From positions 1 to 32,852 of IMG/VR virus record IMGVR_UViG_3300044638_002232: DNA of 32,852 bases, one strand, 5' to 3'. Positions 13,952 to 21,449 of the stretch are shown here, piece after piece. The notes under the pieces were generated by a model that saw only the letters and a list, made by a program, of their open reading frames with translations, was not told the DNA's origin and searched no databases. The translations under genes were made by a program, and so were the position numbers. How positions within the stretch are numbered: the first letter of the stretch is position 1; every line of letters starts with the position of its first letter. Source of the DNA: a virus.

Positions 13952-14240
13952 TTACAAAGTTACAGCAAAGTTACAACGGCTGTAACTTTCAAACCTAGTG
14001 TAGGAGCGGGTTATAGGTCAAAGTTACAAAGTTACATACTTACTAAGAAGTAAAAAATACTTATATTATATATATATATATAATACGTATATAGGTATTT
14101 AGAGATAGAGATACCGAAAAACCTGTAACTTTGTAACTATCACTATAACTCGCTAGAAATCAATGACTTAAAAGTTACAATCGGTGTAACTATTCTGTAA
14201 CTATTGTAACTTTCGAAATATTTATCTAATTATTTATAAT
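13951..14240. other. Candidate replication origin: iterons and AT-rich core
   Basis: 290 bases without a confident gene. Six GTTACA (13951, 13959, 13970, 14023, 14031, 14174) and six TGTAAC (13981, 14124, 14132, 14185, 14196, 14205) motifs occur within 260 bases. The 14-mer GTTACAAAGTTACA is present at 13951 and 14023 and in inverted form at 14124-14137. AAAGTTACA (13967-13975) and TGTAACTTT (13981-13989) form a perfect hairpin. The inner inverted pair encloses an AT-rich stretch (about 14050-14100, with an alternating TA run). These motifs contain TG and CA, which the backbone avoids, implying selection. Position right after the primase-helicase supports an origin; a regulatory array is the alternative. 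Confidence 0.65.
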
Positions 14241-14248
14241 TTTATACT

Positions 14249-14722
14249 ACGAAAAACTCTAAAGACATAATAGCCGAGCTTTATATATCTAACGACCTAC
14301 GGGTATGTTTATCGCGTATCCGCCCGATAGATATACAGGAGGAGGTATTACAGCATACTTTCGAGGATCTCCTCTCTAAGCCGGAAGAATTTATTATAGA
14401 TCTCTATAATAGAAATAAATTAAAGGCTTACGTCGCTAAAATGCTCGTTAATATGGTCCGATGGGAAAGAGGCTCGTTTAGGAAGCTAGAGGCGAAGGAA
14501 ACGTACTTAGAATCGCTACCGGACGTAGTAGAGGAAATAGAAGTAGAGGTAATTGTAGTACCTTTACATAGAATCCATTGGTACGAAGCTAAAATACTAG
14601 AACTATACGCAGAACTAGGTACGTATCGTAAGGTAGCCGAAGCGACGGGCATACCGCATATTTCGATATACCATACGGTACAGAACGCTAGGAAGAATAT
14701 TAAAAAATTTATAGATATATGA
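14249..14722 (+). CDS. Sigma-70-like factor, start codon unclear
   Basis: From codon 14249 the frame gives about 157 residues with a region-2-like part (DIQEEVLQHTFEDLLSKPEE, NRNKLKAYVAKMLVNMVRWE) and a C-terminal region-4-like helix-turn-helix (ILELYAELGTYRKVAEATGI, then SIYHTVQNARKNIKKF). The first ATG is at 14441, which would discard most of region 2. The frame is open to 14240 but holds no ATG, GTG or TTG before 14441. The bases TTTTATACTACGAAAAAC would give ATG-ACT-ACG-AAA if one G followed 14245, so an indel is possible. Probable role: directing host RNA polymerase to the late genes downstream. Confidence 0.65.
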   Translation, partial: TKNSKDIIAELYISNDLRVCLSRIRPIDIQEEVLQHTFEDLLSKPEEFIIDLYNRNKLKAYVAKMLVNMVRWERGSFRKLEAKETYLESLPDVVEEIEVEVIVVPLHRIHWYEAKILELYAELGTYRKVAEATGIPHISIYHTVQNARKNIKKFIDI

Positions 14723-14898
14723 ACTCCCGAGATATAGCTATAGGTTTAGTAGAACGGTTCGAGGAGTACGTTCACGGGCCAGTTAGGTATAACGCTAAAG
14801 AATGCGCTAAGATCTGCGTAGATATACTTATAGAAGCTAATATATTCCCGGATAACTTATTATGGTTAGAAGTAAAAAATAAAATAAAAGAAATATGA
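14719..14898 (+). CDS. Hypothetical protein (59 aa), similar to the 4431-4616 product
   Basis: ATG at 14719, stop at 14896-14898, coupled by ATGA overlaps on both sides. A helix with YNAKECAKICVDILIEAN is followed by LLWLEVKNKIKEI, the pattern of an uncharacterised small Bacteroidota phage family. The minus-strand protein at 4431-4616 has the same layout. No function known. Confidence 0.65.
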   Translation: MNSRDIAIGLVERFEEYVHGPVRYNAKECAKICVDILIEANIFPDNLLWLEVKNKIKEI

Positions 14899-15098
14899 AA
14901 GAACTAGAGTACCTCTACGAGAGAGTAAAAATCGGAATCGATGCCCACGCTTCGGATATCGAAATAGAGAAATTTATAGCATTAGCTAAGGAGATTAACC
15001 CCGAGTTAGATTGGGCGGTTAGAGGCTGCCAATCCTGCGTTAACGAGCTAGTACGGTTCGTATTCGAAAACTATAAAAACGAAGAAAATGCCGACTAA
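14895..15098 (+). CDS. Hypothetical protein (67 aa)
   Basis: Acidic helical protein (LEYLYERVKIGIDAHASDIE, then LDWAVRGCQSCVNELVRFVF). It contains two nearby cysteines (CQSC) but no second pair. It overlaps the terminase small subunit gene by 11 bases, which suggests a link with packaging or simply operon compaction. I recall similar proteins just before terminase genes in Bacteroidota phages. Confidence 0.6.
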   Translation: MKELEYLYERVKIGIDAHASDIEIEKFIALAKEINPELDWAVRGCQSCVNELVRFVFENYKNEENAD

Positions 15099-15510
15099 GA
15101 AAGGAAGAGGAAAATATATAGAAAGCCCGGAAGTACTATGGGAGCTATTCGAGGCGTATTGTAAAGACGCTAAAAGTAAGCCGTTTATCGTTACAGATTG
15201 GGTAGGAGGAGCCGGAGTACAGGTAGATCGTAAGAAGGAAAGACCTCTAACGATGGAAGGCTTTAGTATCTTCTGTTGGGATAAGATAAGCCAGATTAAA
15301 GACTATTTCGCGAATACGGGAGGAAATTATACCGAATATTTACCTATCTGCGCGCGTATAAAGGAAGCTATACGAGAAGATCAGATAGGCGGAGGTATGG
15401 CAGGTATCTATAACCCGTCGATAACGCAGCGCCTTAACGGACTCGTAGAGAAGACTCAAACGGACGTAAAGGTAGAGCAAGGTTTATTTCCGGACGTTAA
15501 ACCTGAGTAA
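15088..15510 (+). CDS. Terminase small subunit (DNA-packaging protein)
   Basis: 140 residues. The segments ESPEVLWELFEAYCKDAKSK, ERPLTMEGFSIFCWDK, YTEYLPICARIKEAIREDQI and NPSITQRLNGLVEKTQ match the gp3-like small terminase group common in Bacteroidota phages and prophages. The role is recognition of phage DNA for packaging. A basic N-terminus (MPTKKGRGKY) precedes it. The stop is immediately adjacent to the large-subunit start (shared base at 15510). Confidence 0.8.
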   Translation: MPTKKGRGKYIESPEVLWELFEAYCKDAKSKPFIVTDWVGGAGVQVDRKKERPLTMEGFSIFCWDKISQIKDYFANTGGNYTEYLPICARIKEAIREDQIGGGMAGIYNPSITQRLNGLVEKTQTDVKVEQGLFPDVKPE

Positions 15511-16703
15511 TGGCTTTTATACGTACTACCGCTATTAATAAGATCTTAAAGCTTAGGCGCTTCGTTAGAGGCGTACAAGGTGGTACTTCTGCCGGCAAAA
15601 CGTACGCTATACTTCCTATACTAATAGACGTAGCGGCTAAATCTCCCTTTAGCGAGATATCGGTAGTAGCGGAATCGATACCGCACTTAAAGCGCGGAGC
15701 GATGAAAGACTTTAAAAAAATAATGTTCGAAACCGGGCGCTGGTTCGAAGAGCGTTGGAATGCTACCGACTTTAAATATACCTTCGCTAACGGATCTGTA
15801 ATAGAGTTCTTTTCGGCGGATAACGACGCTAAGCTAAGAGGAGCTAGAAGAGATTGGCTATATATGAACGAAAGTAATAATATGAGCTTTCACGCATATA
15901 CCGAATTAGCCTCTCGTACTAAGAAAGGCGTATACCTAGATTGGAATCCTACTAACCCGTTCTGGTTTCACGACGAACTACTAAACGATACCGACGTAGA
16001 CTTTTTAATTATTAACTACCTAGATAACGAAGCTTGCCCGGAATCCGCTTTAAACTTTATCCTAAAGGCTAAAGAGAAGGCTAGTACCGGATCAGGCTTT
16101 TGGACTAATTGGTACCGCGTCTACGGCTTAGGAGAGATCGGATCTCTAGACGGAGTAGTATTTAATAATTGGGAGCCTTGCGAGTCTATACCGAAAGAAG
16201 CCGAGTTTATAGCCTACGGATTAGACTGGGGTTTTACGAACGATCCAACGGCGCTTATAGAGGCTTATAGGTACGACGGAAAGATATACGTAAACGAGTT
16301 ACTATATCAGACTAAGCTTACTAACGGAGAGATAATAGCGCGTTTAAAAGCCTACGGAGTACATAGCTCTAGAGCTATCGTAGCAGATTCGGCGGAGCCT
16401 AAGAGTATAGCGGACGTAAGTAACGCCGGTTTCTATATCGAGGCTGCTAGGAAAGGACCAGACTCTATAAAGGCTTCTATCGATAGATTACAACAGTACG
16501 AAATTAGGGTTACGAAAAATAGCCTAAATTTGATTAAAGAACTACGGCAGTACCGTTGGGCTAAGGATAGAGAAGGAAGAGCGCTTAACGCTCCGGAAGA
16601 TATAATGAACCACGCTATAGACGCGTTAAGATATATAGGGTTAAATAAGCTTTCGCAGTTCGAGAATAGCGGTAACTACTCCTTCGCGGAAGATGACTAC
16701 TAG
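15510..16703 (+). CDS. terL: Terminase large subunit
   Basis: 397 residues. The ATPase domain shows Walker A GGTSAGKT (24-31), a coupling segment DWLYMNESNN after the LRGARR motif, and DWNPTNPFWF. The nuclease domain (from about 215) shows YGLDWGFTNDPTAL, VADSAEPKSIADV and the final metal ligand region NHAIDALRYIG. This is the PBSX-like Terminase_3 type. It drives headful or site-specific packaging with the small subunit upstream. Confidence 0.93.
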   Translation: MAFIRTTAINKILKLRRFVRGVQGGTSAGKTYAILPILIDVAAKSPFSEISVVAESIPHLKRGAMKDFKKIMFETGRWFEERWNATDFKYTFANGSVIEFFSADNDAKLRGARRDWLYMNESNNMSFHAYTELASRTKKGVYLDWNPTNPFWFHDELLNDTDVDFLIINYLDNEACPESALNFILKAKEKASTGSGFWTNWYRVYGLGEIGSLDGVVFNNWEPCESIPKEAEFIAYGLDWGFTNDPTALIEAYRYDGKIYVNELLYQTKLTNGEIIARLKAYGVHSSRAIVADSAEPKSIADVSNAGFYIEAARKGPDSIKASIDRLQQYEIRVTKNSLNLIKELRQYRWAKDREGRALNAPEDIMNHAIDALRYIGLNKLSQFENSGNYSFAEDDY

Positions 16704-16736
16704 TTTTGTGTTTAGTTAGTGATTTGACATACTACC

Positions 16737-16765
16737 CCCCGGCGTTTCTACGTTAGGGGTTTTTT
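16737..16765 (+). terminator. Probable terminator after terL
   Basis: CCCCGGCG pairs with CGTT-A-GGGG (two G-T pairs and one bulged A), loop TTTCTA, followed by six T. It is weaker than the other terminators in the window but correctly placed between terL and the tRNA-like element. Confidence 0.6.
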
Positions 16766-16769
16766 AAAA

Positions 16770-16883
16770 AGTCGGGTGGCGGAATTGGTAAACGCAGTGG
16801 TAAGCGAGGATGACCACTTTAGGTATAAGGTGGGAACGCTCTAACATCTCTAAAAAATGCAGGTTCGAATCCTGCCCCGACTA
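16770..16883 (+). tRNA. tRNA-Leu-like element with abnormal anticodon and variable region
   Basis: The acceptor arms AGTCGGG (16770-16776) and CCCGACT (16876-16882) pair perfectly, the T-arm GCAGG-TTCGAAT-CCTGC (16859-16875) is perfect, and the D-arm TGGCGGAATTGGTAAACGC is typical of class II tRNA-Leu. The next stem AGTGGT/ACCACT encloses 11 bases instead of 7, and about 40 bases lie between it and the T-arm. Total length is about 114, far above the usual 82-90, so I cannot name an anticodon. It could be a degenerate tRNA, one with an insertion, or a tRNA mimic. It is flanked by two terminators. Confidence 0.6.
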
Positions 16884-16911
16884 CTAACATAGCTCTCGCA
16901 GGCGGTTAATC

Positions 16912-16939
16912 CCCCGGTATTTCTATACTGGGGTTTTTT
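16912..16939 (+). terminator. Rho-independent terminator after the tRNA-like element
   Basis: CCCCGGTAT / ATACTGGGG forms a 9-pair stem with one G-T pair, loop TTCT, then six T. It isolates the tRNA-like element from the tail gene at 16977. Confidence 0.85.
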
Positions 16940-16976
16940 CTAGAAACAAAACTAGCAAAACGACCACTTATAGTAT

Positions 16977-17642
16977 ATGACGTTAGCGGAATATCAACGT
17001 ATAGCCGGGTTCTGGGACTCCGAAAACGACGAGGTAACTCAGATCGCGTTAATCGTCTGCGATCTCTATAACCTCTCCTACGACGAGGTTAATAATATGG
17101 AGCCTCGTAAGTTCTTAAAGCTTTCTAAGAAGGTCGAGAAGTCTTTTATAGGTATAGATAAAAAACCCTTATATAGCCGTATTAAATTAAACGTAGACGC
17201 TTTTAGTATTACGCTAGGACAGTTTATAGAAGTACAACACTTTTTAAAGTTAGGCGAAATCGATAGTATGCACCTAGTAGCAGCTTCTATATGGGAAGAT
17301 AAACGAGAGCATAAACTAAAAGCCGAGATACTCCTAAATAAAAATATACGATATGTTCTTAAAGATATTAGCGCCTTCCTTCTTTCGTTTGCTAATCTCC
17401 TTAATTCGTACAAAGGCTTATTTGAGGCGGAAGAGCAAAACCTTGAAGGCGAAGAAGACGCAAAGGTAGAAAAGCCGCATCCGTTTATAGAACAGTACGG
17501 ATGGATATACTCCGCGAAGCAAGTAGCTGAGCACGAAGGTATTACTTTAGATAAAGCTTTCGAGCTACCTGTATTACAGGCTTTTAATACTTTAGCTTAT
17601 CTTAAATCGTATCAATCGTATCAGAAATATATTAGTAAGTAA
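16977..17642 (+). CDS. Hypothetical tail-region protein (221 aa)
   Basis: Mostly helical. The C-terminal third reads HPFIEQYGWIYSAKQVAEHE followed by GITLDKAFELPVLQAFNTLA and YLKSYQSYQKY, a pattern I recall from proteins just upstream of tail genes in Bacteroidota phages, possibly tail assembly chaperones. No enzymatic motif. It is the first gene after the terminator and abuts the gp10-like gene (shared base). Confidence 0.65.
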   Translation: MTLAEYQRIAGFWDSENDEVTQIALIVCDLYNLSYDEVNNMEPRKFLKLSKKVEKSFIGIDKKPLYSRIKLNVDAFSITLGQFIEVQHFLKLGEIDSMHLVAASIWEDKREHKLKAEILLNKNIRYVLKDISAFLLSFANLLNSYKGLFEAEEQNLEGEEDAKVEKPHPFIEQYGWIYSAKQVAEHEGITLDKAFELPVLQAFNTLAYLKSYQSYQKYISK

Positions 17643-18289
17643 TGGCTAGATCTATCGTACATACCGTTTTAGAAGATACCGATATAGAACTAGCCGGAGA
17701 GGCTAGAGCGGACTATACGCCGGTAGAGTTTAGCGATACGGGTAATACGGTAATACAGTTAGCGGCTACTTATATCGAGCTTATTAACGAAGAGATAGAG
17801 AAGAAAGACGTAGCCTCCTCGGGCTATATGCAGGATAATATAACGCCTACGGATCTCGAAGTAAAAGGAGATATCTTAACCGTAGGTATTAACGCTCCTC
17901 TATACGCCTCTTACGTAGACGAAGGCGTTAACGGTTGGGCGGTTAATCGCGGATCGAGATTTAATTATAAACGCGGAGCCGGTAAAAGAAAGAAAGGAGG
18001 TAGCTCCTTCGCCTCTAGTCCTATGGTTAAATCCTTAAAGGAGTATATAAATAGAGAAGGACAAAGTGCTAGAAACGTCGGGGTAGCCGTAACCGATAGA
18101 GAAGAGAAAGGTAGAACTATGCTAGACGCTACGACTAAAGCCGCAATGTCGATGGCTTATATGATAAAACGGCAAGGTATTAAACCTCGCCACTTCTGGC
18201 GCGACGCTACTAATACATTCCTACCTATAGCCGAGAAAGAACTAGGTAAGGCGGTAAAAATAGATATAATAAATAATTTAGTACCATGA
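17642..18289 (+). CDS. HK97 gp10-like head-tail/tail completion protein
   Basis: 215 residues. The central part LTVGINAPLYASYVDEGVNG and the C-terminal GIKPRHFWRDATNTFLPIAE are the characteristic patches of gp10-like tail-completion proteins (substrate strand plus the RxFxxxA helix). An Arg/Lys-rich insertion (YKRGAGKRKKGGS) lies between them. It overlaps the next gene by 4 bases. The assignment rests on pattern only. Confidence 0.65.
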   Translation: MARSIVHTVLEDTDIELAGEARADYTPVEFSDTGNTVIQLAATYIELINEEIEKKDVASSGYMQDNITPTDLEVKGDILTVGINAPLYASYVDEGVNGWAVNRGSRFNYKRGAGKRKKGGSSFASSPMVKSLKEYINREGQSARNVGVAVTDREEKGRTMLDATTKAAMSMAYMIKRQGIKPRHFWRDATNTFLPIAEKELGKAVKIDIINNLVP

Positions 18290-19428
18290 CGTTCGAATCA
18301 ACCCCAGCTCAATACTCTTCCGTAAACGATCCTTTAGTATACGTCGTATACGACGCGCACGCCGCAGATCCTACGACATACCCTAACTATAAATACGTAG
18401 GAGAAGTATGGGTTAACGGAGTTCTAGTATTTACCGGTAAGTACTTTCCTAACCCAACTAATAATAGAGGTATAATCGATATCGGTACTATCGTACGCGA
18501 ATATATTACGCTTAACTTCTTACCTTCTCTAGGTACTTTTACCGCTATAGAGCTAGGAGAAGGAGAGTGGTCTATATCTATCGTAGTAAAGATACGAGAA
18601 GAGTATAGTGGTACCGTAGGAGCCGTAGTATTAACGGACTCTACTCGTACGTACTTTAACCATTATAACGGTCGTATAAACGACTTTACTAACTTAGGCG
18701 ATTACGACGACGACGTACTAAGTAATAGATCTAACGTAATTACTTTAACCTATACCGGATCTAATTACTTTATCTCCTACTTCGCGGAAACTACCGCTAC
18801 TTTTAACGTCGTTATAACCGGAGGTACTTCTACCCGTACTAAGACTATAACTCCCGGAGCGGCTAATACGGCTATCGTTCTAAATATATCTCCTTCGGCT
18901 ATTAACGACGAGTACCCCGGTAATTTTACTAGCGCTACTACTACTTATACGGTAGCTTTAGGTACTAAGACGTATAGAGTTAACGTAGTTTGCGAAGGAA
19001 TGTATACGAATTACTACGTACACTTTTTAAATAAGCTAGGAGCTTACGATACTTTCTTATTTAATAAAGTATCTAAAAAAACTTTCGATATAGAAAAGAA
19101 ATCATTTCAACAGTTAGGATATAGGGTTAGTTCTTCCGGCGTAGTATCGGTAGCGAGTAATAACGTACTATATCGACAGAAGACGGATTTCGCCGGTAGG
19201 TACCGCGAGAAGCTCCGTCTAAATAGCGATTGGCTTAGCGATCTAGACTACGCGTGGCTATCGGAGTTAGTCCTATCTAACGACGTTTACCTAGAAGACG
19301 AAGGCGAACTATACCCGGTAACTATTTCGGGTACTAACTACGAATTTAGAGAGCATATCGTAGACGGTTTAATTAACTTAATGATAGAAGTAGAATTTGG
19401 GGCTAGTTATAAAACGCAGTTCGCATGA
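18286..19428 (+). CDS. Tail tip/baseplate structural protein (380 aa)
   Basis: Beta-rich, Thr/Tyr-rich protein with the N-terminal patch YKYVGEVWVNGVLVFTGKYF and NRGIIDIGTIVREYI, and a C-terminal domain RYREKLRLNSDWLSDLDYAW followed by LSELVLSNDVYLEDEGELYP. Proteins of this type precede the hub-like protein in Bacteroidota siphophages and may be the distal-tail analogue. Four-base overlaps with both neighbours. Function inferred from position. Confidence 0.65.
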   Translation: MTFESTPAQYSSVNDPLVYVVYDAHAADPTTYPNYKYVGEVWVNGVLVFTGKYFPNPTNNRGIIDIGTIVREYITLNFLPSLGTFTAIELGEGEWSISIVVKIREEYSGTVGAVVLTDSTRTYFNHYNGRINDFTNLGDYDDDVLSNRSNVITLTYTGSNYFISYFAETTATFNVVITGGTSTRTKTITPGAANTAIVLNISPSAINDEYPGNFTSATTTYTVALGTKTYRVNVVCEGMYTNYYVHFLNKLGAYDTFLFNKVSKKTFDIEKKSFQQLGYRVSSSGVVSVASNNVLYRQKTDFAGRYREKLRLNSDWLSDLDYAWLSELVLSNDVYLEDEGELYPVTISGTNYEFREHIVDGLINLMIEVEFGASYKTQFA

Positions 19429-21449
19429 TAGAGCTTTACCTAGAAAATAATAAAGTAGATATTAACGAGTCCTTTAGTACGATCCTAACTCTAGCGATCG
19501 ACGATATTAAAGACTTCGGAGCTAAAAATAGTACGTTTAGTAAAACGATCTTACTACCGGGTACGAAAAATAATAATAAGCTTCTAGGTAATATATTTAG
19601 CGTTAACGCCGCTAACTCGTATAACCCGGGAGGAGATAACGTAGGTATAAACTTTAACGCCGCTATAGCCGCTAACGCTATAATCTTCGCGGATAATATG
19701 CAAGTCTTTAAAGGTATATTCCGCGTCCTAGAAGTTATTATAGACGATGGCTTTATAGAGTACGAGTGCGCAGTATTCGGAGAGCTAGGAGGCTTTATAG
19801 CCGCTCTAGGTACTAAGAAGCTAGAAGATCTAGATTTCGGTATAGCGGACATAGCGTGGACTAATACTAATATCGCTAGTAGTTGGGATTCTATAGCCGG
19901 ATCAGGCGTATACTTCCCGTTAATCGATTACGGGGTAGTATCGACTAATAAAGTAGACTTCGACTTTAAAGCATTTCGTCCGGCTCTATACGTAAAGGAA
20001 TATCTAACGAATATTATAAATACCTCCGGATATACTTGGGACTTTCCTCTACTAAGTACGGCGCTATTCGATCGTTTAGTTATACCGAATAATCAGAAGG
20101 AGTTAACTAAAAATACCTCTGACGCGTTAGTGGCTACCGCTAAAACTAAAAATTATACCTCCGCCGCCGGTAACGTAGAGTTTAATATATCTAACGCAGG
20201 TAACTTTACTATAACCGGAAGCGGTAGCGACTTTACCTATAACTCCGGTACGGCTTTCGCCGGGAGTATTGTATTAAACGTATCCGGAGTTATAAACGCT
20301 ATAAGTCCGTCTAGCGACTTTACGATACAGTTGCGTAAAAACGGTACGCCTATTTCTATCGTTACTTATACTTTACCCGGTAATAATTATAACTTTAACG
20401 CGATTCTAAACGTAGCTTCTATAGCTCTCGTTAATACCGATACTCTAGACGTAGATCTAGTAGGTAACTTTTCGGACTTAGACATAGAAGATGGTTATTT
20501 TAATATAATATCTACTACCCCTACCGATGTCGTTATTAACTACGGAGAAAATATAGTTATAAACGATACTATACCTAAAGGAATACTTCAGAAAGACTTT
20601 TTTTCTTCTATAGTTAAAATGTTTAATCTTTATATTTTCGAAGACTATACGACGGAGAAGAAGATTAAAATATCTCCTTTCGTAACTTTTTACGAAGACG
20701 CTACGGCGGTAGATTGGTCGCTTAAAGTAGATCGCTCGAAACCGATGCGGATAAAGCCAATGAGCGAACTTAACTCTAGATATTACGCCTATAAGTATAA
20801 ATCGGATAACGATTTCTACGCCGAGAATTACCGTAAAAAATATAACGAGAATTACGGAGATCTTATTTACGATAGCGAGTACGAATTTGCGAAAGAAACT
20901 ACCTCCGTAGAAGTAATATTTGCTAGCTCCGTACTTTATAAAGAATCCGGGACGGATAAAGTTTACCCGGCTATATATAAAAAGTCTAACGAGAATTTAA
21001 AAGAAGATAAGATAGATAGCGTAATTAGGATCTTACAAGCTAAGAAGATTACCGGAGTAACTACCTGGGCGCTTAAAAACGGAGGTACTACTCTAGCTTC
21101 TTATACCGCTTACGGGTACGCCGGACATTTAAACGATCCTAGTACCTCTAGCTTCGATCTAAATTTCGGCGTACCTAAAGAGATTACGTTTACGACTACT
21201 TCGTATACTCCTAATAACCTCTTTAACGTTTACTGGAGTTCCTACCTAGCCGAGATAACCGATAAAGACTCTAGACTATTAACCTCTACTATGAAATTAT
21301 CTAATAGAGATATATATAATCTAGACTTCTCGAAACTAATATGGATCGACGGAGTATTATACCGTTTAAATAAAATAGAAGACTTTAATGCTTCTAAAGA
21401 AGATACTTGTAAAGTAGAGTTAGTTAAAATTATAAATAGGATATACTAA
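19425..21449 (+). CDS. Tail hub-like/baseplate protein (674 aa)
   Basis: The N-terminus IELYLENNKVDINESFSTIL and the patch NSTFSKTILLPGTKNNNKLL (sequence motif FSKTxxLPGTxxN) are typical of the large protein located before the tape measure gene in Bacteroidota phages. Residues about 240-360 form a beta-sandwich-like, Asn/Thr-rich insertion. The C-terminal part (SELNSRYYAYKYKSDNDFYA, then LWIDGVLYRLNKIEDFNASK) probably holds the hub. No catalytic motif. It is adjacent to the tape measure (shared base). Confidence 0.65.
   Translation: MIELYLENNKVDINESFSTILTLAIDDIKDFGAKNSTFSKTILLPGTKNNNKLLGNIFSVNAANSYNPGGDNVGINFNAAIAANAIIFADNMQVFKGIFRVLEVIIDDGFIEYECAVFGELGGFIAALGTKKLEDLDFGIADIAWTNTNIASSWDSIAGSGVYFPLIDYGVVSTNKVDFDFKAFRPALYVKEYLTNIINTSGYTWDFPLLSTALFDRLVIPNNQKELTKNTSDALVATAKTKNYTSAAGNVEFNISNAGNFTITGSGSDFTYNSGTAFAGSIVLNVSGVINAISPSSDFTIQLRKNGTPISIVTYTLPGNNYNFNAILNVASIALVNTDTLDVDLVGNFSDLDIEDGYFNIISTTPTDVVINYGENIVINDTIPKGILQKDFFSSIVKMFNLYIFEDYTTEKKIKISPFVTFYEDATAVDWSLKVDRSKPMRIKPMSELNSRYYAYKYKSDNDFYAENYRKKYNENYGDLIYDSEYEFAKETTSVEVIFASSVLYKESGTDKVYPAIYKKSNENLKEDKIDSVIRILQAKKITGVTTWALKNGGTTLASYTAYGYAGHLNDPSTSSFDLNFGVPKEITFTTTSYTPNNLFNVYWSSYLAEITDKDSRLLTSTMKLSNRDIYNLDFSKLIWIDGVLYRLNKIEDFNASKEDTCKVELVKIINRIY

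Noticed and set aside
9438-16717. A 14-base inverted pair (AACTAAACACAAAA at 9438-9451 and its complement at 16704-16717)
   Set aside because: A/T-rich 14-mers are expected to recur by chance in 33 kb, and there is no element boundary, target duplication or transposase.
11647-16728. GTCAAATCAC near 11648 and its complement GTGATTTGAC near 16719 as a paired regulatory site
   Set aside because: Only ten bases, in unrelated contexts; not enough to support a claim.
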